A stretch of 33,140 nt of DNA from DASUZD01 sp036377055 (GTDB lineage Bacteria; Actinomycetota; Thermoleophilia; Gaiellales; Gaiellaceae). This document shows, in pieces, positions 9,023-15,967 of the stretch. The notes beneath the pieces were generated by a model. The model saw only the letters and a program-made list of their open reading frames with translations. It had not been told where the DNA came from and did no database searches. Location of the stretch: positions 1 through 33,140 of the forward strand of contig DASUZD010000332.1 in NCBI GenBank assembly GCA_036377055.1, read 5' to 3'. Positions within the stretch are counted from its first letter, which is position 1. The number at the start of each line of letters is the position of its first letter. The position numbers and the translations under genes were made by a program.

Positions 9023-9076
9023 CCACCCGAACGTCGCGGGAAGCGCGCGAAAAGAGCGGCGCCAGGACTCTCCGAA

Positions 9077-9082
9077 TATGGT
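9077..9082 (+). promoter_or_regulatory. -10 element TATGGT of the SAH hydrolase operon
   Basis: TATGGT (TANNNT type) ends six bases before the TTG at 9089, which fits a leaderless transcript. It supports TTG 9089 over the in-frame ATG at 9017, which overlaps the opposite-strand -10 box. Confidence 0.4.
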
Positions 9083-9088
9083 CCCGGC

Positions 9089-10336
9089 TTGGCCGCAGCC
9101 GACGCCGCCACGCGCTCCCGGATCGCCGATCCTGGCCTCGCGCCGGCCGGAGAGCAGCGGATCCGCTGGGTCGCGCGGCACTCGCCCGTCCTGAACCGGC
9201 TTGCGCAGGCGCGGCTCGCGGACGGAGCGCTTCGAGGCAAGCGCGTCGCGGTCGTCGTCCATCTCGAGGCGAAGACGGCCTACCTGGCGACGTTGCTCGC
9301 GGAGGCCGGCGCGGAGGTGGTCGCCGCCGGCTCGAATCCCGGGACGACGCAGGACGCCGTCGCGGCGGCGCTCGTCCATCGCGGGATCGAGGTGCACGCG
9401 ACGCACGGCGCCAGCCCCGACGAGTTCGTCGGCGATCTCCTCGCCGCGGCCGACTTCGAGCCGGAGATCGTCGTCGACGACGGCGCTGAGCTCACCGGCC
9501 GGATCGTCGACCTCCGCCCGGAGCTCGTCCCGCGCCTGCTGGGAGTCACCGAGGAGACGACGACCGGCGTGGCGCGGCTGCGGGCGCTAGAGCGCGCCGG
9601 ACGACTGACCTTCCCGGCCATCGCCGCGAACGACGCCTGGTCGAAGCACCTCTACGACAACCGCTACGGGACCGGCCAGTCGACGCTCGCCGCGATCCTC
9701 CGCCTCACGAACCTCGCGGCAGCGGGCAAGGAGTTCTGCATCCTCGGCTACGGCTGGGTCGGCAAGGGGCTCGCTCGTTACGCCGAGGGCATGGGCGGCC
9801 GCGTTACGGTGATCGAGGTCGACCCGGTGCCCGCGCTCGAGGCGCACATGGACGGCCATCGCGTGGCGGGGCTCGATGGACTTGCAGACGCCGACGTCGT
9901 GATCACCGCGACCGGCGGGATCGAGGCGCTCGATCGCGATGCCCTCGCGCGCCTCAAGGACGGCGTCATCCTCGCGAACGCCGGCCACCACGACCGCGAG
10001 ATCGACGTCGACGCGCTCCGCCCGGGCGAGGAGGTCCGGCCGGGGATCACGCGCCACGAGCTCGACGGCGGCCGGCGCGCGTACCTGCTCGCCGAAGGCC
10101 GGCTCGTCAACATCGCCGGCGCCGACGGCCACCCGGTCGAGATCATGGACCTGTCCTTCTCCGTCCAGGCGCTGGCGGCGCACCTGATCGCGGGCGGAGG
10201 CCTCGAGCCGGGAGTCCAGCGGCTTCCGGCCGACCTCGACCGCGAGATCGCGCGCACGAAGCTCGAGACGCTGGGGATCGAGCTGCCTGAGCCGAGCGAG
10301 GCGCAACGGGCGTTCCTGGAGCGATGGACGGGCTGA
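9089..10336 (+). CDS. ahcY: S-adenosylhomocysteine/S-inosylhomocysteine hydrolase, archaeal/Thermotoga type
   Basis: Encodes 415 aa, the usual length for the short archaeal/Thermotoga class, which lacks the C-terminal Lys/Tyr tail of eukaryotic-type enzymes. NAD-dependent cleavage of SAH (or SIH) gives homocysteine plus a nucleoside. Catalytic features are intact: H58, D131 in DDGAEL, E156 in TEETTTG, K186 and D190 in NDAWSKHLYDNRYG, GYGWVGKG (220-227) for NAD, H300 in NAGHHDREID and GHPVEIMD. The nucleobase-side motif reads HLEAKT (58-63) where canonical enzymes read HMTxET. The start is chosen from the -10 box directly in front and the conserved N-terminus RIADPGLA; ATG 9017 would add 24 residues. 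It overlaps the next gene by 13 bp. Whether SAH or SIH is preferred is an inference (see findings). Confidence 0.9.
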   Translation: MAAADAATRSRIADPGLAPAGEQRIRWVARHSPVLNRLAQARLADGALRGKRVAVVVHLEAKTAYLATLLAEAGAEVVAAGSNPGTTQDAVAAALVHRGIEVHATHGASPDEFVGDLLAAADFEPEIVVDDGAELTGRIVDLRPELVPRLLGVTEETTTGVARLRALERAGRLTFPAIAANDAWSKHLYDNRYGTGQSTLAAILRLTNLAAAGKEFCILGYGWVGKGLARYAEGMGGRVTVIEVDPVPALEAHMDGHRVAGLDGLADADVVITATGGIEALDRDALARLKDGVILANAGHHDREIDVDALRPGEEVRPGITRHELDGGRRAYLLAEGRLVNIAGADGHPVEIMDLSFSVQALAAHLIAGGGLEPGVQRLPADLDREIARTKLETLGIELPEPSEAQRAFLERWTG

Positions 10337-11556
10337 GCGCGCAGGGCGAGCGGAAGATCGCCTGGGCCGCGAGCTGGATGCCGGTGCTCAACCGCGTTCG
10401 CGACGAGCTGCGCGAGGACGGAAGCGTCGCGGACAGGCGGATCGCGGTCATCCTCCCCGTCGAGCCGAAGACGGCCTACCTCGCCGCCGTGCTGGCCGAG
10501 GCCGGGGCGGACGTGTCCGTCGCCTTCCAGGGCGCGATGGTGCACGACGACGTCGCCGCCGGGCTTGCCGCGCGCGGCGTCGCCGTCTTCGCGCGCCGCG
10601 GCTCGTCGCACGAGGAGGAGCTCGGGTACTTCGAGGACGTGCTCGCGCGCAGGCCCGAGGTCGTGATCGACGACCGCGCCGACGTGATCCGGCTCGCGCA
10701 CACGACCCACCCCGAGGTGCTCGAGACGCTGGTCGGAGCCTCCGAGGAGACGACCTCGGGCGTCGTCGCGCTACGCGCGATGGAGGCCGACGGGACGCTC
10801 AAGGTGCCGTGCGTCGCCGCGAACGACGCGCGCTCCAAGTTCCTCTTCGACAACCGCTACGGGAGCGGCCAGTCGACCGTCTCGGCCGTGATGGACTCCA
10901 CCAACCTCCTCGTCGCCGGCAAGCGGCTCGTGGTCGTCGGCTACGGATGGGTCGGGAAGGGGATCGCGCGGCGCGCCCGCGGGATGAACGCGCGCGTCGT
11001 CGTCTGCGAGGTCGACCCGTTCGCAGCGCTGGAGGCGTTCCACGACGGCTTCGAGGTGTTGCCGATCGCCGAGGCGTGCGCTGGGGCGGACATCGTCATG
11101 ACGGCCACGGGCGTGCGGGGCGCCGTTCCCCCCGAGGCGATCGACCGGCTGCCGGACGGAGCGCTGCTCGCGAACTGCGGCGGCGTCGACGACGAGTTCG
11201 ACGTGGCGGCGCTCCGGGAGCGGGCGCTCGCGGTCGAGGAGGCGCGGCCGGGCGTCGAAGAGTTCCGCCTCTCGGAGGACCGGTCGGTGTTCGTAATCGG
11301 CGGCGGGGTCGTCGTCAACCTCTCCGCCGGGGAGGGGCATCCGGTCGAGATCATGGACCTGACGTTCGCGGTGCAGGCGCTGTCGGCGCGCCACCTACTC
11401 CGGCACGCGCACGAGCTGGAGCCGCGCGTCCACCAGTTTCCCGCCGAGCTCGACGAGCAGGTCGCGCGCTGGAAGCTCGACGCCCTCGGCGTGCGGATCG
11501 ACTCGCTGACCGAGGCGCAGCTCGCGTTCCTCCGCGGCTGGGAGGCCTTCGCTTGA
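10324..11556 (+). CDS. Diverged SAH hydrolase paralogue, possible pseudoenzyme or new specificity
   Basis: Encodes 410 aa and is collinear with its upstream neighbour over the full length; its ATG lies inside the end of that gene. The NAD-binding half is intact: GYGWVGKG (206-213), NDARSKFLFDNRYGSGQS with K172 and D176, EETTSG with E141, and GHPVEIMD. The substrate side has changed. The catalytic His of HLEAKT is Pro45 (PVEPKT), SNPxTTQD has become FQGAMVHDD, DDGAEL has become DDRADV, and the His of NAGHHD is Gly287 (NCGGVDD). Loss of both histidines argues against ordinary SAH hydrolysis. It could be a regulatory partner of the active subunit, as AHCYL/IRBIT proteins are in animals, or an enzyme for another thioether nucleoside. 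Membership of the family is certain; function is unknown. Confidence 0.85.
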   Translation: MDGLSAQGERKIAWAASWMPVLNRVRDELREDGSVADRRIAVILPVEPKTAYLAAVLAEAGADVSVAFQGAMVHDDVAAGLAARGVAVFARRGSSHEEELGYFEDVLARRPEVVIDDRADVIRLAHTTHPEVLETLVGASEETTSGVVALRAMEADGTLKVPCVAANDARSKFLFDNRYGSGQSTVSAVMDSTNLLVAGKRLVVVGYGWVGKGIARRARGMNARVVVCEVDPFAALEAFHDGFEVLPIAEACAGADIVMTATGVRGAVPPEAIDRLPDGALLANCGGVDDEFDVAALRERALAVEEARPGVEEFRLSEDRSVFVIGGGVVVNLSAGEGHPVEIMDLTFAVQALSARHLLRHAHELEPRVHQFPAELDEQVARWKLDALGVRIDSLTEAQLAFLRGWEAFA

Positions 11557-12140
11557 TCGCGCTCGCTCTGGCGCTCGTGGTCGCGACACCCGGCCGCGTC
11601 GTGGAGTCTTTCGCCGTGAACGTCGACGCCGACCCTCAGCTCGAGCGCCTCCAGACGGTGGAGGTCGTCCACCCGAATCCCTACGGCGGGACCAAGCCGC
11701 TGCGGCGGCGGTACGTCCGGATCGTCGACGGGACCCACACGGCGCGCATCTCGCCGGTGATGGACTACGTGAGGGCACACGTCGTGACGCACCTCGAGCC
11801 ACCGTTCGGTCGCGGCGTCTGGTACGACGGCGGGACGGGCAACGGCGGCGCCGCCCCGCGCGCCCTCGGCCTCGTGGCGTGGACGGGCCGCCGGCCGCAT
11901 GTGCTCTGGTGGTATGCGTCGGGATCGTCCTCGCTCGGGCGGCGGCACGACGGAGCCGCCGCAGGCTTCTTCCAGGACGCGGCGCACGGTGGACCAGGCC
12001 CGGAGATCAAGCTGAAGGAGGGCGTCAGCAGGCCCGGCGATCCGAAGTGCTGCCCTTACGCCCACCGGATCTCGCTGTACCGGCTGGACGCGCCCGGAAC
12101 CGCGTATCGGCTCTACGCGCGCCGGATCGTCCGGCGATAG
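11553..12140 (+). CDS. Small secreted protein of unknown function in the SAH operon
   Basis: Encodes 195 aa from a TTG that overlaps the preceding stop as TTGA, implying translational coupling. The first 15 residues (MIALALALVVATPGR) form a short signal sequence. The mature part contains SFAVNVDADPQLERLQTVEVV, which resembles a repeat-type acidic loop, then RRRYVRIVDGTHTARIS, GLVAWTGRRPHVLWWYASG and a Cys pair in DPKCCPYAHR. No family is recognised. The frame is also open well upstream of 11553, but that part lies over the hydrolase gene and is Arg-rich shadow translation. The stop codon is 2 bp before the deaminase ATG. A secreted protein between two cytosolic nucleoside enzymes is unexpected. 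Confidence 0.72.
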   Translation: MIALALALVVATPGRVVESFAVNVDADPQLERLQTVEVVHPNPYGGTKPLRRRYVRIVDGTHTARISPVMDYVRAHVVTHLEPPFGRGVWYDGGTGNGGAAPRALGLVAWTGRRPHVLWWYASGSSSLGRRHDGAAAGFFQDAAHGGPGPEIKLKEGVSRPGDPKCCPYAHRISLYRLDAPGTAYRLYARRIVRR

Positions 12141-12142
12141 CG

Positions 12143-13420
12143 ATGCGAATCGCAGCGGGCGCGGTCGTGACGTGTGACGCGGCGATGACGGTGCATCGGC
12201 CGGGCGCAGTCGAGGTCGCGGACGACCGGATCGTCTCGGTCGGGCCGGCGCGCGAGGGCGAGCCGCTCCTGCCAGGCGTGCTGATGCCGGGGCTCGTCAA
12301 CTGCCACTGCCACTCGCCGATGACGCTCTTCCGAGGCGCGGCCGAGGACGTGCCGCTCCAGCGCTTCCTGCGCGAGGTGCTCTGGCCGCGCGAGGCGCGC
12401 CTGACCGACGAGGACGTGTACTGGGGGATGACGCTCGCGTGCGCGGAGCTCGTCGGGTTCGGCGTGACGACGACGTGCGAGATGTACGTCCACGAGGACG
12501 GTCTCCTGCGCGCTGTGCTCGACGCCGGCACGCGCTGCGTCCTGACGCCGGGCGTGATGGACGTGCCTGGCTGGTTGTCGTGGGAGGACCGCCTCGACCG
12601 GGTGTGCGCGTTCCACGACGAGCACGCCGGCCGGTACGAGACGGTCGAGGTCGGGGTCGCGGCGCACTCCGCGTACACGCTGCCGCTCGAGGCGCTCGAC
12701 GCCGTCGCCGCCGCGGCGCGGGAGCGCGACGCGCTCGTCCACATCCATCTCGCGGAGACGAGCGACGAGTGCGCGGAGCTCGAGGCGGCGGAGGGCTGCT
12801 CCGTGCCGGCGTTGCTGGCGCGGCGGGGTTTCCTGGACGGGCGGGTGCTGGCGGCGCACTCCGTCTGGTTGTCGGACGACGACCTGCGGATCTACCGCGA
12901 GCACGACGTCGCCGTCGCGCACTGCCCGCAGGCGAACGCGAAGCTGGCGGCGGGCGTCGCGCGGCTTGCGGACATGCTCGAGCTCGGCCTTCGGGTCGGG
13001 TTGGGGACGGACGGGCCGTCGGGAAACAACGACCTCGACCTGTGGGAGGAGGTCAGGCTCGCCGCCCTGCTCGCGCGCGTGCGCGCGCGTGACGCAGCGC
13101 TTCTGCCGGCGCCCGAACTGCTCGCGCTCGCGACGCGCGGCGGAGCGGCGGCGGTCGGTCTCGAGGGCGTCGGGTCGATCGAGCCGGGTCGCGCCGCGGA
13201 TCTCGTCCTGTTGCGAAGCGACGACCCGGGTCTCGTCCCGATCATCGAGGAGCGCGACCTGCTCTCGCACCTCGTGTGGTCGGCCGGTGGACGGCTCGTC
13301 CGCGACGTCTGGGTCGCAGGCCGGCAGCTCGTCCGCGACGGCGAGTGCCTGACGATCGACGTGGAGCGTGCGCGCCGCGAGGTGCAGGAGCGAGCCGTCC
13401 GGCTCGCGCAGACCGCCTGA
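12143..13420 (+). CDS. mtaD: MTA/SAH deaminase-type amidohydrolase
   Basis: Encodes 425 aa. It belongs to the metal-dependent amidohydrolase branch that includes Thermotoga TM0936 and methanogen DadD, which deaminate 5'-methylthioadenosine, S-adenosylhomocysteine or 5'-deoxyadenosine to the inosine forms. Visible ligands are H55 and H57 in NCHCHSPM, H202 in HIHLAET, H239 in AAHSVW and D290 in LGTDGPSGNN; H175 lies in AAHSAY. The RGAAEDVPL stretch right after the HxH motif is where this branch carries its substrate-contacting Glu. A C-terminal strand (GRLVRDVWVAGRQLVRDGE) completes the composite beta-sandwich. It is the last gene of the operon, so SAH deamination coupled to the upstream hydrolase is the likely role. 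Guanine or chlorohydrolase activity in the same superfamily is the main alternative. Confidence 0.85.
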   Translation: MRIAAGAVVTCDAAMTVHRPGAVEVADDRIVSVGPAREGEPLLPGVLMPGLVNCHCHSPMTLFRGAAEDVPLQRFLREVLWPREARLTDEDVYWGMTLACAELVGFGVTTTCEMYVHEDGLLRAVLDAGTRCVLTPGVMDVPGWLSWEDRLDRVCAFHDEHAGRYETVEVGVAAHSAYTLPLEALDAVAAAARERDALVHIHLAETSDECAELEAAEGCSVPALLARRGFLDGRVLAAHSVWLSDDDLRIYREHDVAVAHCPQANAKLAAGVARLADMLELGLRVGLGTDGPSGNNDLDLWEEVRLAALLARVRARDAALLPAPELLALATRGGAAAVGLEGVGSIEPGRAADLVLLRSDDPGLVPIIEERDLLSHLVWSAGGRLVRDVWVAGRQLVRDGECLTIDVERARREVQERAVRLAQTA

Positions 13421-13508
13421 ATCGATACCTCCCGCGCGAAAGTACCCACTGGAGCGCCGTCAGTAGCGGTTTGCCGCGCCTCGGGAAATACCCATCAAGG
13501 CTGCGTAA
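13421..13508. promoter_or_regulatory. AT-richer intergenic region before the Fic gene
   Basis: The segment holds two similar short motifs, gaaagtacccact (13438-13450) and gaaatacccatc (13485-13496), which may be operator half-sites. A consensus-perfect TATAAT at 13512-13517 falls just inside the Fic reading frame. Base composition shifts sharply here relative to the neighbouring genes. Confidence 0.3.
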
Positions 13509-14603
13509 ATGTATAATGAGCGGCTTTCAGTAGATATTTTAAGGCCAAACACCTTCCACACCATCGAACGCCAGCTCGGCGCTGTTCCCGCGTCCCTCGT
13601 CACGTCGCTCGGCCAGGTCGACGAGCGCAAGGGGCGCGCGGACGCCTTCAGGCGCCAGCACCCGGCGGAGCTGCGGACGCTCCTCGAGACGGCCCGCATC
13701 CAGAGCGCGACCGCGTCGAACGAGATCGAAGGGGTGACGGCGCCCGCGCCGCGCATCGCGGCGCTCGTCAAGGGATCTGCTGCGCCGGCGAACCGGTCCG
13801 AGGCCGAGATCGCCGGGTACCGCACGGCGCTCGACCTGATCCACGCGAGCGCGCGCGAGATGCCCGTCACGACTAACGTGATCCTTCAGCTCCACCGCGA
13901 CCTGTACCAGTTCTCGGCCACCGAGGGCGGACGGTTCAAGATGGTCGACAACACCGTCGACGAGGAGCTGCCCGACGGCACGCGGCGGGTTCGCTTCGTC
14001 CCGGTCGCGGCGCTCGTGACCCCGACTTCGATGCGGGAGCTGAACGAGCGATACGCGGCCGAGGTCGACCGCGGCGTGTTCCATCCGCTCCTCCTCGTCG
14101 GCTCGTACGTCTTCGACTTCCTTGTGATCCACCCGTTCGCCGACGGGAACGGCCGCATGTCGCGCCTCGTGACGCTCATGCTCCTCTGGCGCTCCGGCTA
14201 TGAGGTCGGGCGCTACATCAGCATCGAGCAGCTGATCGCCGAGACGAAGGAGACGTACTACGAGGCGCTCGCAGCATCGACCGAGGGCTGGCACGAGGAG
14301 CGACACGACATCGTGCCGTGGCTTCGATACTTCGTCGGAATCCTCCTCGCCGCGTACGTCCGCTTCGAGGAGCGCACGGCCGGCGCCGTCGGCGGGCGCG
14401 GCGCGAAGACGCGCGCGATCAAGCAGTTCGTCCGAGCGTCCGCGAGTGACGTCTTTTCGATCGACGACATACGCCGTGCCGCACCCGTCGCGGGAGACGC
14501 GCTGATCCGGAAGGTCCTCCACGACCTTCGCGACGAAGGCGTGGTTCGAGCCGAAGGCCGCGGGAGGTCAGCGCGTTGGCGTCGCCTTCGGAACGACTTC
14601 TGA
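13509..14603 (+). CDS. Fic-domain protein (AMPylase-type) with inhibitory helix and C-terminal winged helix
   Basis: Encodes 364 aa. The catalytic Fic motif HPFADGNGRMSRL (208-220) is complete, so transfer of AMP or another nucleotide part to a target hydroxyl is expected. An N-terminal helix carries SNEIEG (70-75), matching the (S/T)xxxE(G/N) inhibitory motif of class II Fic proteins; Glu74 would block ATP gamma-phosphate positioning. The last 60 residues (FSIDDIRRA to the end) look like a winged helix, seen in many stand-alone Fic proteins that may autoregulate. The first 15 codons are AT-rich compared with the rest, and only a weak AAGG precedes the ATG. It stands alone between convergent or unrelated genes, as expected for a mobile stress or toxin-type gene. 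Target unknown. Confidence 0.9.
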   Translation: MYNERLSVDILRPNTFHTIERQLGAVPASLVTSLGQVDERKGRADAFRRQHPAELRTLLETARIQSATASNEIEGVTAPAPRIAALVKGSAAPANRSEAEIAGYRTALDLIHASAREMPVTTNVILQLHRDLYQFSATEGGRFKMVDNTVDEELPDGTRRVRFVPVAALVTPTSMRELNERYAAEVDRGVFHPLLLVGSYVFDFLVIHPFADGNGRMSRLVTLMLLWRSGYEVGRYISIEQLIAETKETYYEALAASTEGWHEERHDIVPWLRYFVGILLAAYVRFEERTAGAVGGRGAKTRAIKQFVRASASDVFSIDDIRRAAPVAGDALIRKVLHDLRDEGVVRAEGRGRSARWRRLRNDF

Positions 14604-14606
14604 TCG

Positions 14607-15956
14607 CTACGTCGGCGAGGGAGCGAGTAGCGGTCGTCGCGCGAGCCTGGCGAAGAAGAGCCACGACAGCACCGCGCCGCCTGCGTAGCCGACGGAGCTC
14701 GCGACCGCCGCGCCCGACCCGCCGAGTCGCGGCACCAGCACGATCGCGAACGCGGCCGTCAGCACCATCGCGACCGCCGAGACCACGAGGCTCAGCCCCG
14801 GCCGGCCGCGGCGGACCGAGAGGTACACGACGAGGATGCTCACCGGCGCGTAGAGAACCGCGCCCGGCATGAGCAGCGCGAGCGGAAGCGCGGCCTTCTT
14901 GAACGCGTCGCCGAAGACGAGCGGGATCACGAACGGCGCGACGGCGGCGACCGGCGCGGCCGCGAGCGCGGTGTAGACGAGCCCCTTCCCCGCCGTCTTC
15001 GCCACGAGGCGCGCCGCCCGCGCGTCGTCGTCGCGCATCGCGTCGGCGGTCACGGAGGTCGCCATCGCGCCGGCGATGAGCCAGATCGACTCGACCGACT
15101 GCATCGCGATCGAGTAGACGCCGACGCCGGCGGCGCCGCGGTAGTGCCCGAGAATGAGCAGCTCGGCGCGGTAGCTGACGAGGTTCACCACCTGGACAGC
15201 GCCCATCACGAGCGCGATGCGCGCGATGCCGCGCGAGAGCGAGTCGTCGATCGGCACTACGTCGGGCGGGAGCCAGAGGTCGCGCGTCGCTCCGAGCGCG
15301 AACAGCGCCGTCAGGACGTTAGCCCCGACCCACGCGCCGATCGCGCCGCCGACCCCGAGGTCGCCGACGACCACGAGCGCGATCATCCCGACGAGCGTCA
15401 GCACCGGCGAGAGCAGCTGGATCACGTTCCACAGCCGGATCCGGCCGAGGCCGAGCAGGACGCCCGAGATCGTCTGCCAGATCACGTTCGGCACGAGCGA
15501 GCACGCGGCGAGCACGCCGAGACGGAAGCCGAGCCCGGCGGTGAGCGAGCCCCAGATCGCGATGATGGCGGCCCCGACCGCGCCGGCGACGACGGCGATC
15601 GCGAAGGCGCGCAGCACGAGCCCGCGCAGGTCGGGATGCTCCTGGCGCCGGTTCGTCACCGCCACGCCGAGCTGGCCGAGCAGCCGCGAGAAGATCGTCA
15701 CGCTGAGGACGGCCAGGACGAAAGCGCCGCGGCCTTCCGGGTGCAGGAACCGGCTCTGGAGGACGACGAGGATCAGCGCGATCGGCGTCGAGAGGCCGCG
15801 GAAGAGCAGCGTCTCGATCGTGCGCTCGCCGACCCCCCGCGCGGCGGCGACCTCCGGCGTCTTGACGAGGTTCGGCGTGACCGGCGGCGCGATCTCCACG
15901 CCGGGCGCGGGCCGGACAGCAGTGACCGCGGAGGGCCTGGCTGGAACGGCCATCAT
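14607..15956 (-). CDS. MOP-superfamily polysaccharide/lipid flippase
   Basis: Encodes 449 aa. A proline-rich cytoplasmic N-terminus of about 45 residues precedes some 12-14 hydrophobic helices typical of Wzx/MurJ/RfbX-type exporters. Examples are TPIALILVVLQSRFLHPEGRG, with the conserved LGPEGRG-like turn near the end of helix 1, and LGHYRGAAGVGVYSIAMQ at helix 7-8. The expected job is flipping lipid-linked oligosaccharides across the membrane for surface polysaccharide assembly. No glycosyltransferase locus sits beside it here, so the substrate cannot be guessed. Two consecutive ATG codons (15956 and 15953) are possible starts. It ends 3 bp from the convergent Fic gene and starts 11 bp from a divergent gene, so its promoter must lie within that gene. 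Confidence 0.85.
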   Translation of the reverse strand: MMAVPARPSAVTAVRPAPGVEIAPPVTPNLVKTPEVAAARGVGERTIETLLFRGLSTPIALILVVLQSRFLHPEGRGAFVLAVLSVTIFSRLLGQLGVAVTNRRQEHPDLRGLVLRAFAIAVVAGAVGAAIIAIWGSLTAGLGFRLGVLAACSLVPNVIWQTISGVLLGLGRIRLWNVIQLLSPVLTLVGMIALVVVGDLGVGGAIGAWVGANVLTALFALGATRDLWLPPDVVPIDDSLSRGIARIALVMGAVQVVNLVSYRAELLILGHYRGAAGVGVYSIAMQSVESIWLIAGAMATSVTADAMRDDDARAARLVAKTAGKGLVYTALAAAPVAAVAPFVIPLVFGDAFKKAALPLALLMPGAVLYAPVSILVVYLSVRRGRPGLSLVVSAVAMVLTAAFAIVLVPRLGGSGAAVASSVGYAGGAVLSWLFFARLARRPLLAPSPT

Positions 15957-15967
15957 GCGACCGCCCG

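Noticed and set aside
9017..9088. ATG at 9017 as start of the SAH hydrolase
   Set aside because: It lacks a ribosome-binding site, overlaps the -10 box of the divergent HAF gene and adds Arg-rich residues; TTG 9089 has a well-placed -10 box and gives a family-typical N-terminus.
9000..9088. SAH riboswitch upstream of the hydrolase operon
   Set aside because: The gap is too short, no structured element is visible, and the predicted transcript starts at the initiation codon.
5629..9489. A plus-strand open frame of more than 1,200 codons across the HAF region
   Set aside because: It is the antisense of repeated GC-rich coding DNA; its first part overlaps the membrane protein gene in another frame and its product is low-complexity and periodic only because the HAF repeats are.
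13512..13517. Consensus TATAAT as the Fic promoter -10 box
   Set aside because: It lies just inside the reading frame, no suitable start codon follows soon downstream, and no -35 box is found at the right distance; kept only as an oddity.
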